Positions 44,507 to 55,200 of a stretch of DNA of 64,000 nt are shown in pieces (position 1 is the first letter of the stretch; every line of letters starts with the position of its first letter). The stretch is from Desulfovibrio desulfuricans DSM 642 (lineage in GTDB: Bacteria; Desulfobacterota; Desulfovibrionia; Desulfovibrionales; Desulfovibrionaceae). Location of the stretch: positions 1 through 64,000 of the forward strand of contig NZ_ATUZ01000002.1 of the NCBI RefSeq assembly GCF_000420465.1. Direction: 5' to 3'. A model generated the notes under the pieces. The model saw only the letters and a program-made list of their open reading frames with translations, did not search any database and was not told where the DNA came from. A program made the translations under genes and the position numbers.

Positions 44507-47500
44507 TTACGGCTGCACAGCCTTGCCCCGGCGTGAATTTCTGGCAGCCAGTCTTTTTTCCGCATGGCTGCGTCCCTTGCCGGGGGCATCTGCCCTTCCC
44601 TTGATGATAAGACTGGCCAGCGCGTGGACGCTGGGTGCTTCAAAAAGCTGGATCAGGGCAATCTGCTGCGGGAGTATCTGGTTAAGACTGCGATGAATCT
44701 TCACCATCAGTAGTGAGGTGGCTCCAAGGTCAAAAAACCTGTCATGGAGGCCAAATGACGAAATACCCAGATGCAGCCCCACAACTTCACGAATGCGCTC
44801 CTCAAGCTCCGTGCCTTTTTCCTGCGTGGCGGCTTCTTCAAGCTGGGGAGCTGGCAAGCTTTTTCTGTCCACCTTGCCATTATCGGAAAGCGGCAACTGC
44901 TCAAGCACCACATAATGCTGAGGCACCATATACAGGGGCAGCCTGGCCCGGAGGGCCGTGTGCAGATCGTTTTGGGAGAGCGAGCGTTGTGATTGCTGCG
45001 GGACCACATATCCCACCAGCCCTTTGCCTGCGCCAGCCAGCGGCATTATAGCCGCAACCGCAGCCTGCACGCCCGGCAGGGAGGCAAGGGCAGTCTCAAT
45101 ATCCCCAAGTTCAATGCGAAAGCCATTTACCTTCACCTGAGTGTCGTTGCGCCCCATAAATTCTATCTGCCCGTTACCGCGCCACCGAGCCATGTCGCCA
45201 GTGCGATAGAGCCTCTCGCCACTCCGCGGGTGCGTAATGAAACGCTGGTCAGTGAGCGCCCTGTCCCCCAGGTAGCCCATGGCAAGGCCCCTTCCGCCGA
45301 TATACAACTCTCCGGGCACATCATCCGGGCAAGGGGTCATGTCCTCGTGCAGAACGAGCATTTTCTGATTCGCAAGCGCGCGGCCATAGGGAATGGACTT
45401 CCACCCTGCCGGGGGATCATTGGGCGACATTTCGTAAGCAATGGACCAGATGGCGGCCTCCGTGGCGCCTCCCAGACTTATCAACATGGTTGCAGGAGAA
45501 AAGTGCGCTGAGTCGCCCGGCAGGCGCGGCGGAATCCAGTCGCCGGAAAGCAACGCCAGCCGGGGCATATGCTCTACAGCCGTACCGTGTTCCACAAACA
45601 TCTGCCACAGCATCGGCACAGAATTCCACAGGGTTGCCGGATGGCGGGCAAGACGGCGCACCCAGGCGGAAGGGTCACGTATTTCACGTTCATCAGGCAG
45701 TACAAGATGCCCACCAGCTGAAAGCAGACCGAAAATATCATAGACCGAAAGATCAAATGACAGGGCGGAGATGGCGAATACGCTGTCGTTTGACGAAACC
45801 CCGAATCTTGAATTGATATCGCGAATGGTGTTCTGCACCGCACGGTGCGTCATCATGACGCCCTTGGGCGTACCTGTTGTTCCAGAGGTAAAGATGACGT
45901 AGGCCAGCCTGTCCGGCGAGGTTTGCCGGGCGGCAACAAGAGCATCAGCCGCCGCGTCTGCCGCCGCATCTACCGAGGCGTCCTCCTGTCTGACGACCGC
46001 CAGCGGCAGATCATCCCAGTCATGGGCGGCTGCGCCTTGGTCCGCAACCACAGCCATGACTCCCTGTTGCAGAATGGCCGAGCGCCGCGCACGGGGCCAC
46101 GTGGGGTCAATCGGTACATAGGCCGCGCCCGTAAGCAGAATACCCATGACAGCCGCAATCTGTTCCCAGCCTTTGGGAAGCCCCACGGCCACAAGGACAT
46201 TCTGCGTATTTTGCGGCAAAGCGCCCGTCAACTGCCGCGCCACGGCGTAAGCCGCCTGAAACAGCTCGCCAAACGTCAGCGTGCGGTCGGGCGCAATAAC
46301 GGCCCTTTTGTTGGGGAACGCCAGCACATGCTCCAGAAATCCCTGGTGCAACAAATGCCCATCGTCTTCAAAACAAGGCTCTGCATCGTGGCGTCGCACC
46401 ATCTGCTCTTCAGGCAATTCGGGCATGACTGGCTGTTGCCAATCTGCGTCAGGCTTGCAAAGAGCTTCAACCAAGCTGCCATAGCAGCGGAAAATGGCAT
46501 TCTGAAGAGCCTCGTCAAAAATCCCTTCCACCACATCCCAGTTGAAAACCAGCCTTCCATCTTCCTCAAGAACCTGGTGGTCAAGCCATATCTGGGGAGT
46601 CTGCGTTATTGTGTAGGCGGGTTTTCCGAACACGCCGTTGTTGGTGTCCAGAATTTCTCCCACATCCCCGGCACCCAGCGCACTTGTAAAAACAATGGGC
46701 ATAAGAACCGGACGCCTTTGCCGCTCGGAAATATCCTGAAGAACCTTTATGCCAGAGTACGCGCTGTGTTCCACATCCTGCCAGAACCGGGCGTCCAGTT
46801 CTCTGGCGTACTCAATAAAGCTTTCCTGCGGGCGCATCTTTCTGGCCGCTGAAAGCATGGTTGTGGTAAAATCGCCCACCACCTGTTGAATGGCCGGATT
46901 TTCAGATTCCCTGTTAAAAACAGTTATGTTAAGGCAAAAATCCGGCCTGGCGGCCCACTGGCCCATCACGGCAGCAAAGACGGTGTACAATACCACGGAA
47001 GGGGTAAGGGCGTGCCGGTTGCACATGGCCTTGAACGCTGCCCATTGCTCCGGCTCCAGACCGGCCTTCAATCGTTTGAACCGCTGCACCTGCGGCTGTG
47101 CTTCCTGCGTGGGCAATTGCGGCGCGGCGGGAAAGTCCGCCAGCCTGTTCTGCCAGTATTTGCGGCACTCATGATAAAAACTGGTCTCTTCCTTACGCTT
47201 CTGCTCTTCCACATACTGACCGAAAGTCATGCCCGGAACGGGCATGTCACCCTGGGGATGCGTATAGAAAAAACTTAGCTCTCGCAGACAGTTGCCAATG
47301 CTGTACACGTCCGCCATGACAGCATCGCAGCTCAGGTGCACGCGCACAAAGTCATCGGCGATAATGCTTGCTCCAAGTGTTATTACCGGCCATACGGAAA
47401 GGTCGGGGACACGGTGCGAAAGCTTGTTTCGCCGCGCTGCAAGGCGCTGTTCCTTTTCTGCGGTATCAAGCTGACGCAAATCCTCAATTTCCCAGCGCAG

Positions 47501-47848
47501 AGGCGGCACCTTCGGCAAGATGTGAAACATGCCCTCACGCGTTACCGTGGCGCGCAGCATGTCGTGACGGGCAATAACCCTGTCCCAGGCTTTTTGTAGT
47601 CGTTCAACATCCAGCTCGCCGCAATCAAACTCCTGATATCCGTGGCTCCCCACGCCGCTCAGGTTGACGCCAGCCGTGCGTCCAATCCAGTAGGCGCGCT
47701 GCACGTCCGTCATGGGAAATTCCTGGGGCACGCCCTCCTGCACAGGGCAAGAATTCTGTTCACGGACGGTGCTGTGCTCTACCCGGGCAAGCCCCTTTTG
47801 CCCTGCCAGTCGGGAAAAAAGCTGCAACTGTTCGGCGCTGAAACTCAT
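44507..47848 (-). CDS. NRPS module Cy-A-PCP (cysteine)
   Basis: In this 1113-residue module the heterocyclisation domain has DVQRAYWIGR and the Cy signature DAVMADVYS (D-x4-D-x2-S) near residue 175. The adenylation domain has YVIFTSGTTGTPKG near 650 and pocket motifs [25 protein letters not shown] and [10 protein letters not shown], which agree with the cysteine code (D, L, Y, N, ..., I, W) as recalled. The PCP serine is in LGATSLLM near 1044. It starts with an ATGA overlap on the preceding PKS gene. By gene order it accepts the chain from that PKS and adds the second thiazoline. The tail after the PCP is basic. Confidence 0.92.
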   Translation of the reverse strand: MSFSAEQLQLFSRLAGQKGLARVEHSTVREQNSCPVQEGVPQEFPMTDVQRAYWIGRTAGVNLSGVGSHGYQEFDCGELDVERLQKAWDRVIARHDMLRATVTREGMFHILPKVPPLRWEIEDLRQLDTAEKEQRLAARRNKLSHRVPDLSVWPVITLGASIIADDFVRVHLSCDAVMADVYSIGNCLRELSFFYTHPQGDMPVPGMTFGQYVEEQKRKEETSFYHECRKYWQNRLADFPAAPQLPTQEAQPQVQRFKRLKAGLEPEQWAAFKAMCNRHALTPSVVLYTVFAAVMGQWAARPDFCLNITVFNRESENPAIQQVVGDFTTTMLSAARKMRPQESFIEYARELDARFWQDVEHSAYSGIKVLQDISERQRRPVLMPIVFTSALGAGDVGEILDTNNGVFGKPAYTITQTPQIWLDHQVLEEDGRLVFNWDVVEGIFDEALQNAIFRCYGSLVEALCKPDADWQQPVMPELPEEQMVRRHDAEPCFEDDGHLLHQGFLEHVLAFPNKRAVIAPDRTLTFGELFQAAYAVARQLTGALPQNTQNVLVAVGLPKGWEQIAAVMGILLTGAAYVPIDPTWPRARRSAILQQGVMAVVADQGAAAHDWDDLPLAVVRQEDASVDAAADAAADALVAARQTSPDRLAYVIFTSGTTGTPKGVMMTHRAVQNTIRDINSRFGVSSNDSVFAISALSFDLSVYDIFGLLSAGGHLVLPDEREIRDPSAWVRRLARHPATLWNSVPMLWQMFVEHGTAVEHMPRLALLSGDWIPPRLPGDSAHFSPATMLISLGGATEAAIWSIAYEMSPNDPPAGWKSIPYGRALANQKMLVLHEDMTPCPDDVPGELYIGGRGLAMGYLGDRALTDQRFITHPRSGERLYRTGDMARWRGNGQIEFMGRNDTQVKVNGFRIELGDIETALASLPGVQAAVAAIMPLAGAGKGLVGYVVPQQSQRSLSQNDLHTALRARLPLYMVPQHYVVLEQLPLSDNGKVDRKSLPAPQLEEAATQEKGTELEERIREVVGLHLGISSFGLHDRFFDLGATSLLMVKIHRSLNQILPQQIALIQLFEAPSVHALASLIIKGRADAPGKGRSHAEKRLAARNSRRGKAVQP

Positions 47849-50800
47849 GACAAGGCCTCCAGTGACGCAGAAACATCCTCTGGGCGCATGTGCTTTACAG
47901 ATTCAAGCAGTTCTGCGAGGGCAAACAGCCTTTCCTTTTCCTCCTGCGATTCGGTCAGGTAGTCTGCAATGTTCGCCACAGTCCGTTGACGGAATATTTG
48001 CGCTACGCTGAACGCGGAGAGATCAAAGAGATCACGGATTTCTTTTGCCAGGGGCATGGCCATGAGGCTGTCGCCCCCAAGCTCCACATAGTCATCATCA
48101 ATGCCTATGCCGCTTAAGCCAAGGCGCGACTCAAAAAGATCAACAAGAGCCCGGTCCAGCGCATGACGTGCTCCGCGCCATTCCACCATCAGCGGGGGGC
48201 GCTGCCCAACGCTTCCTTCGGCCTTGAGGTCGGCCGACTCAAGAGCATCCGTTGCAAGCCCGCGCTTGGTTCGCGCCTCTTCAAGCATGGCGGCAAGGCT
48301 GCAACCGCTGACAACAGGAAGCTCCACCATTATTCCGAGGCAAGTCTTAACCGCCGCAAGGGCTGCATCTGGAGCGATGCCCCCCTTCAGCTCCTCTCCG
48401 GAAAGCCGTGCATGCAGTGAAGCCATCTTGTTGATCATGCCCACCTGACGCCATACGTCCCAGCGTATGCCCATGACGCGTGTTCCCGCGCGCTGCTGCT
48501 GCATGGCCCAGGCATCCAGCACTATGTTGGCTACAGTGTTATCCAGTTGTCCAACAGAACCGCACAATGCGCCTATGGATGTATTAAAAACAACAAAATC
48601 AACGTTACAAAACTTCAGCACCTTTTCAATGCCAAGCAATGGAATAACCTTGGCGCTCCAGTTTTCCGTCTTTTCAACGGACAAACTTTGCGCCTGCATC
48701 AATCCACCGCCAGTGACGCCGCTGGCATGCACAATTCCAGCCACATCTTTATGTTCAGCAAGCACCTCATCCAATACCTGCATAAGTTCATTCTGCTTGC
48801 TGAGGTCGACATAGCGCGGCCTGACAATCGCCCACTCACTAGCGCAGTTCTCCCAGAATTCTGCGGATCGGCGCGTTTTCTGTAGGGGGACAAGTGTTAT
48901 GCGGCGCTGCTGCTCGGCTGCCTGCCTGGCCAGATCGAGCATGAATGTTCGGCCAATGCCGCCACTGCCGCCAAAAACAAGGTAGGCCGCCCCTTCACGC
49001 AGATGAATGTGCTCTTTTATATTTTCAGACTGCTGCACGCATTCAGGTTGCTCCTGCCAGAAAATTCCGGCGCGCACAGCCACAAGAGACGTCAGCGCGG
49101 TAGCCGCCATGCGGTTGCTCACAGCCTTTTCCAGCAGGTCGGCTAGTACCGGGGCGGAAAGTCCTTCTTCCACATCCAGCACGCAAGCCAGGGTATTTCT
49201 GGCCTCAAACGGCAGCACACGGGCAGGAGCCAGCAAGGCGCTTCTGTCAATGATCGGCAGGACCGTACCAAAGGCCGCCACCCCGGAGGTGAGCCAGTAA
49301 ACACTCATGGCCTGCCCGTTGGCGCACTCGGCCAGCCATGCGCACAACTCCGCCGCCTCCCCGCACGTACGCGCCGCAGATGCCAGTGAATTACCGCCTT
49401 GTCCGGCAAAACGGCAGTCCACCAATGTATCCGGCAGGACACTACTGCCCTGCAAATCCGCAAGTGTTTTGAACAGCAGGGCATTCCAGCCACGCTGGCG
49501 CAACGCCTCGGCAACATCCGCCCCATCTTTGCCCAAAAATCCTATAACGCCCTGGGGCATTGCGGGCATTGTCACAGGTATCTGCCGCCAGCAGAGGACA
49601 GAAATCTCCATTCCCTGATCCGCAGACATCTTGCTGTCCGCCATATGCCGTTCAAGCCAATACCGCTGGCGCTCAAAGGGATAGGCCGGCAAAGGCACAG
49701 CGTGCCCGCCGCCGCTCAGGGCATCTATTTTTGCCCAGTCAGCGCGGCCTCCCTGTTGCCAGAGTTGTCCTATGGCTTCCAGAAGGGCCATATGCTCCCC
49801 GGTCTTGCTCTGTTCTGAAGGCATCACGGGAATAATCGGCGAGTGTTTTTTGAAGGCCGGATGGCGGCGCAGCATGGCGCTCAGCTTTCGCGCAGGGCCA
49901 ACTTCAAGCAATACGGCCTCGCCCTCATGGCACAATGTGGATATCTGGTCAGATAGCTGCACAGGGGCGCACAACTGGCGAACCCAGTATTCGGCATCCG
50001 TGGCTTCAGCTTCTGTGAGCCAGCTTCCTGTGACATTTGAAAGTATGGGCAGTTGCGGTCTGTGCAGCTCAACGCCCTCAAAGGCCTTGCGCAGCAGCGG
50101 CATGGCGAAATGCAGCAGGCTGGAGTGGCCCGCCTTTTCTGCTGCCAGTTTTGAGAACGGCAGGTCTGCCGCATTCAGCGCAGCCTCAAGCGCATTGATT
50201 CCATGCGCAGTGCCGGAGGCAACGCATCCATTGGGCGTGATTACAGTTGCAATGCTTACCCCTTCTGGCAAAAGGAGTTGCAGCTTTTCTGACGCCATCG
50301 GCACAAAAAGCATGGCCCCTGACGGGGAATCGTCAATAAGCCGTGATCGTTCTGCAATGAGGCGAACGGCGTCGTTCTCGGCAAAGACCCCCGCCACGGT
50401 TGCGGCTACGTACTCCCCTGCCGAATGCCCCATCACAAAGGAGGGCTGTATTCCAAAATCTTGCAACAGCATCGCCAGCGCGTATTCCACGGCAAACAGG
50501 GCAAACGTACCCAGACGCGTATCTGTGGACACTTCCTGACGATCAAGCGCCGCAGCCACGTCAATCCCGGTCTCATGCTGAAACAGCGCGCATATTCTAT
50601 TGAAAACATTTCCAAATTCTGAATGTAATGCGCAAAGCTCCCTTGCCATGCCCGGATACTGCGATCCGAAACCGGGGAACAGAAAAGCCACGGGCCGGGC
50701 CTTGTCTGGATCGTCCAGCCTGTTTGCCCGGCGCAACAAAGCCGAAGATTGCAGCGTGCGCAAAAGCGACTCCGAATCCTGACAAACAAGGCTCAGGCGG

Positions 50801-52236
50801 CAGGCCTGCATGTCGCGCCCCAAAAGCAGCGTATGCGCGAGGTCAGCCAGCGGGACAGGATGCGCCTGCCCCCATGTGCTCAGTTCCACCACCTTTTTTT
50901 CAAGAGCGGCAGTGGTTTTGGCGGAAAGGGTAATCAAGGTTGCGCCAGGGGCATCCGTAGCTGTTGACTCCGGGCCTTCCTCCAAAATCAGATGCACATT
51001 GTTGCCGCCTATACCCAGTGAATTTACCGCTGCAACGCGGGTTTTGCCTGCCGCAACAGTCCAGGCTTCTGTTTTGCTGGCAATTCTAAAAGGGGTAGCC
51101 TCCAGCGCCAGCCTCGGATTGGGCGCGTGAAAATCCAGCGAGGCGGGGATAACCTTGTGATGCAGCGCCAGCGCTGTCTTGATCAGGCTGGCAACGCCTG
51201 CGGCGGCGTTCAGATGCCCTATGCCAGTTTTTACTGACCCCAGGCGGCAATACTGGCGGGGAGCGCTTTGGGGAATTGCCCATGCCTGAGTAAGGGCCGC
51301 AACTTCCATGGGGTCGCCAATGGGCGTCCCTGTGCCGTGCCCCTCCACAAGGCCAATTTCCAGAGGGTCAACACCAGACATAGCCAGAGCATCGGCAATG
51401 ACCGCCGCCTGACCAGACACGGACGGCGCGTAAAATCCCGTTTTGTCCGAGCCATCGTTGCCAATGGCATAGCCGGAAATGACGGCATAAATGATATCCC
51501 TGTCGCGCAACGCGTCATCCAGGCGTTTGAGCACGACAACACCAACCCCTTCCCCTTCATTCACTCCACTGGCATCATCGCTGTAGGCGCGGACATGCCC
51601 ATCGCATGAAAGCGGGCCTTCCGGCTCATAGCTGTAGCCGGGGCTCACCCCGGCCTTCAGCCCCGCACCGCCCGCCAAAGCCACATCGCACTGCCCGGCG
51701 AGAAGAGCCTGACAAGCCATCGCCGCAGCCGCAAGGGACGATGAGCAGGCGCTTTGCACCGTCATTGCTGGACCTTTCAGGTTCAGCTTATACGCAACAC
51801 GCGCAGCCAGATAATCCTTGTCGCTGGCTGCAAGCATATCCACCAGATCAAGGGGCTTGGCGTCCAGAATCCTGTCTGCAAACCGCAATGCGTAGCCGTT
51901 GAAATTGCAACTTCCAAACACACCAACAAACTGACCGCTGGCTTTGGGGGCAATGCCCGCATGCTCCAGAGCCGCATACGCGCATTCAAGAAAAATTCGG
52001 TGCTGCGGGTCCAGCATTCTTGCTTCGCGCGCGGGAACATCAAAAAAATCGCCATCAAACATATCTTTGTTTTCAAGCGCAAAGCCGTAGTGAACCAAAC
52101 CATCGTCAGCATCGGCCAACATCTTCCCACCGGAAATTCCGGCTTGCAGATTTTCCCAGAAAGCATCCAGGTTTTCCGCACCAGGAAAGCGCCCAGCCAT
52201 GCCAACTATTGCTATTTTTAAAGAATTTTCTGTCAT
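47845..52236 (-). CDS. Type I PKS module KS-AT-KR-ACP
   Basis: The start at 52236 lies one base after the NRPS stop, with an AGGAGG site; 1463 residues. KS: SACSSSLAAAA (~162), EGHGTGTPIGDP, KTGIGHLNAAAG. AT: FPGFGSQYPGMA, active site GHSAGEY (Ser605), and KAGHSSLL (His ~702) where malonyl enzymes have HAFH and methylmalonyl enzymes YASH; xAGH is the motif described for ethylmalonyl ATs. KR: GGSGGIG (~1088), but the catalytic tyrosine position reads N in QLDNTVAN (~1233), so reduction is doubtful. ACP: LGGDSLM (~1389). It extends the first thiazoline by one, probably ethyl-branched, ketide unit. Yersiniabactin has no counterpart at this position. Confidence 0.9.
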   Translation of the reverse strand: MTENSLKIAIVGMAGRFPGAENLDAFWENLQAGISGGKMLADADDGLVHYGFALENKDMFDGDFFDVPAREARMLDPQHRIFLECAYAALEHAGIAPKASGQFVGVFGSCNFNGYALRFADRILDAKPLDLVDMLAASDKDYLAARVAYKLNLKGPAMTVQSACSSSLAAAAMACQALLAGQCDVALAGGAGLKAGVSPGYSYEPEGPLSCDGHVRAYSDDASGVNEGEGVGVVVLKRLDDALRDRDIIYAVISGYAIGNDGSDKTGFYAPSVSGQAAVIADALAMSGVDPLEIGLVEGHGTGTPIGDPMEVAALTQAWAIPQSAPRQYCRLGSVKTGIGHLNAAAGVASLIKTALALHHKVIPASLDFHAPNPRLALEATPFRIASKTEAWTVAAGKTRVAAVNSLGIGGNNVHLILEEGPESTATDAPGATLITLSAKTTAALEKKVVELSTWGQAHPVPLADLAHTLLLGRDMQACRLSLVCQDSESLLRTLQSSALLRRANRLDDPDKARPVAFLFPGFGSQYPGMARELCALHSEFGNVFNRICALFQHETGIDVAAALDRQEVSTDTRLGTFALFAVEYALAMLLQDFGIQPSFVMGHSAGEYVAATVAGVFAENDAVRLIAERSRLIDDSPSGAMLFVPMASEKLQLLLPEGVSIATVITPNGCVASGTAHGINALEAALNAADLPFSKLAAEKAGHSSLLHFAMPLLRKAFEGVELHRPQLPILSNVTGSWLTEAEATDAEYWVRQLCAPVQLSDQISTLCHEGEAVLLEVGPARKLSAMLRRHPAFKKHSPIIPVMPSEQSKTGEHMALLEAIGQLWQQGGRADWAKIDALSGGGHAVPLPAYPFERQRYWLERHMADSKMSADQGMEISVLCWRQIPVTMPAMPQGVIGFLGKDGADVAEALRQRGWNALLFKTLADLQGSSVLPDTLVDCRFAGQGGNSLASAARTCGEAAELCAWLAECANGQAMSVYWLTSGVAAFGTVLPIIDRSALLAPARVLPFEARNTLACVLDVEEGLSAPVLADLLEKAVSNRMAATALTSLVAVRAGIFWQEQPECVQQSENIKEHIHLREGAAYLVFGGSGGIGRTFMLDLARQAAEQQRRITLVPLQKTRRSAEFWENCASEWAIVRPRYVDLSKQNELMQVLDEVLAEHKDVAGIVHASGVTGGGLMQAQSLSVEKTENWSAKVIPLLGIEKVLKFCNVDFVVFNTSIGALCGSVGQLDNTVANIVLDAWAMQQQRAGTRVMGIRWDVWRQVGMINKMASLHARLSGEELKGGIAPDAALAAVKTCLGIMVELPVVSGCSLAAMLEEARTKRGLATDALESADLKAEGSVGQRPPLMVEWRGARHALDRALVDLFESRLGLSGIGIDDDYVELGGDSLMAMPLAKEIRDLFDLSAFSVAQIFRQRTVANIADYLTESQEEKERLFALAELLESVKHMRPEDVSASLEALS

Positions 52237-52237
52237 G

Positions 52238-55200
52238 TTACCTCCTGGGGCGGACGCGGGACGCCATGGCGCGGAGCTTTTCAACGCGGCCTTGAGTGTG
52301 CCCGGATTCTGTGGAACAGAGCACTTCGGCATCAATGAGGTGCTTCGCCTGACTGGCTATGGTTGTGTACTGAAAAACAGAAAGAACAGGCACAGGCCGC
52401 TGCAATACCGCCGTGAGCCTGGTGGACAGCTGCATGGCAAGAAATGAAGTCCCGCCTGCATCAAAAAAGGATACCGATACGCCCGGCCGCGCTCCATTGA
52501 GCACGGATGCCCACGCATCCGCTATCTGCTGCTCGGCCTTTGTTTCAGGAACAGACGCCTCTCTGGCGCGGGGCTTGCTCAGGGAGGTCTTTGCCCGGGC
52601 AGTCAAGGCGCGCCGGTCAACCTTGCCGTTGGCAGTGAGCGGGAATGTTGATTCCAGACAAATTTCCGCTGGCAGCCAGGAATAAGGCAACCGACCTTTC
52701 AGGGCCAGGCCGATACGCTGGGCGTCCAACTTGTGATCTCCGTCCGGCTGGGCAAAAGCCACGATTTTTATACTCTGCGAGTGCTCGGCCACAACGGCAA
52801 CGGCCTGCCGCACACCGGGCATCTCTGCAATGGCTGATTCAATTTCACCAAGCTCAATGCGCATGCCGTTGATTTTGACCTGCGTGTCATCGCGGCCCAT
52901 AAATTCAATATCGCCATCAGGCAGCATTCTTCCCCAGTCGCCGGTTCGGTAGAGCCGCTCGCCAGTCTGAGGGTGAGAAAAAAACGATTGTTCCGTCAGT
53001 TCCGGCCTGTGCAGATATTCCTGCGCGAGCCCCACTCCCGCGATGTATATTTCGCCGGGTACCCACAGGGGGCATGGCCTCATGGATGCATCCAGAACGT
53101 AGAGCATCTGACCGGAAAGCGGTTTTCCATAAGGAACTGTCTTCTGCCCCGGCAAAAGCGCATCCACAACTTTTTCAACTGACCAGATTGCGGCTTCTGT
53201 CGCTCCGCCCATGCTGACCAGACGCGGTTCTTGCGGCAAGGCAAGGATGCTGGCGGCCAATTCTACTGGCAGCCAGTCTCCACTGAGCATAAAGAGGCGC
53301 AAATGCTTCAGGCCTCCTCCTGTGGCTTTGGCTGAATCCAGCAGCAATTGCGCCAGCGCTGGCACAGAGTTCCACACAGTAACCTGCGTATGCTCCACCA
53401 GCCTTACCCACTCCAGAGGTTCGGCAAAATCCGCGTCCTGTGGCAAAACCAAAGCCGCGCCAGCCGCCAGAGTGCCGAAGATATCGTAGACGGAAAGATC
53501 AAAGTTGAGTTGTGAGATGCCAAACACCCTGTCATTTGGGCCCACGGCATTCCTGGAATTGACATCTAAAATCGTATTCAGCGCGGATTGATGCGAAACT
53601 GCCACGCCCTTGGGTTTGCCCGTGGACCCAGAAGTAAAAATCACATAGGCCGTGGCTTCCGGATCGACATCCACCGAGGCGTCAGCCGCAACAGTCTGTC
53701 CGCTGGATTGCTTCTTGCCAGCTCCAGTTGCCCTTGTACCCCCCGTGTCATTTCCGGAAAAATCCGCAAGCAGCAGAGGTGTGTTTTCGACAGAAATTTC
53801 TGCAAGCTGGCAGTCTGCGTCAGCCAGAAATCCTTGTTTTTTCCCATCGCACAGGGCAAGACGAACGCCGCCTTCCGCAAGGATGGTCAAAATACGGCTT
53901 TGCGGGTCGTTGACGTTCATGGGCAAGTATGCCGCCCCAGCGCGCAGCACCGCCAGTACGGCCACCACCTGAAGCCATCCCTTGGGAAGGGCAATGCCAA
54001 CCAGTTCCCCCTTGTTGAGCAGCGGCTCCGAGGTCAGCCGACGGGCCAGATCCCCGCTGAGCCTATCCAGTTCGCCGTAAGAGAGCGTCTTCTCGGGTGT
54101 AATGAGGGCGGTTGCCGCAGGGCAGGACGCGGCGCGCTTCAAAAAAGGCCCTGTCAGGCTCTGCCGGGCAGGCGGCAACAAGGCCAGAGATGCTGGCTGG
54201 ATACGCGGCTGCCGCACGGTCTGAGCAGACATCCCCCACACCCCGCCGTCCGACAGGGCATGGGCCAGAGCTACAAACTTCTCAAACATGCTTTCAATAA
54301 GGTCGGGAGGGAAAAGACCTTGGGGATAATCCCAAACCAGCGAAAGTCCATCGCGATATTCCACAACCTGCGCGTCTATCCATGTCTGCGGAGCCTGATT
54401 GCAGGCAAAAATCAGCTCTCCGAAGCGTGAAGCCGCATCCAGATAGCTGCCGCCTGCAATGCCCGTGGCGCAGGTCAACACAACGGGAAGTGGGTTTTCG
54501 TTGGGTGTAGCGTGAGCGCGGGCGATGATTGCATTGACCTCGGCCCCGCTGATATCCGCATGCGACAGCGCCTGACAAATATCCTCATGGGCGGCGCGGC
54601 ATAGCGCAAGAAAAGTCTGCCCCGCACCAGCGCGCACCGTCACCGGCAGCATTGAGGTAAAATCACCCAACACGCCGTCATAGGCTGCTCTTTCCCCTGC
54701 CCGGTCAAACAGGGTCAGGTTCAGCGTCATGTGAGGCGAACGGCTGAACCGCGAAAGAGTTTCACCAAGAATGGCAGCGAACATTCCCGCAGCTGTCACC
54801 CCAGCCCTTGCCGCGTGACTTTTGAGGCTTTGCCATGCATCGGCCTGCATGTGCGACGCAAGCCGACCTATGACGGGCGGCGTGAGTTCTCTTGGCTGAT
54901 GGGCAAACGGCAACTGGGGCGCTAGGGGCAACTGCGCCGCGCGCGCCTGCCACCACTCCCGGTGCCTCTTTGCAGACGCCAGTTCTTTGCTGGCCTCAGC
55001 TTGCGCTACATATTGTGAGAACTGTCTGTTACTGATGCAGGCTTTTTTCTGCTGCCCAGTGTAAAGACCGTGCAGCTCGTTCAGCCACAAAGCCAGAGAG
55101 GCCACATCAAGCAGCAGGATATCAAAGCTGATATGGAGATATGCGCAAGGCGCGTTGTCCGTTCCGCTCACGCATATGTTAAACAGCGGCCACGTTTCCG

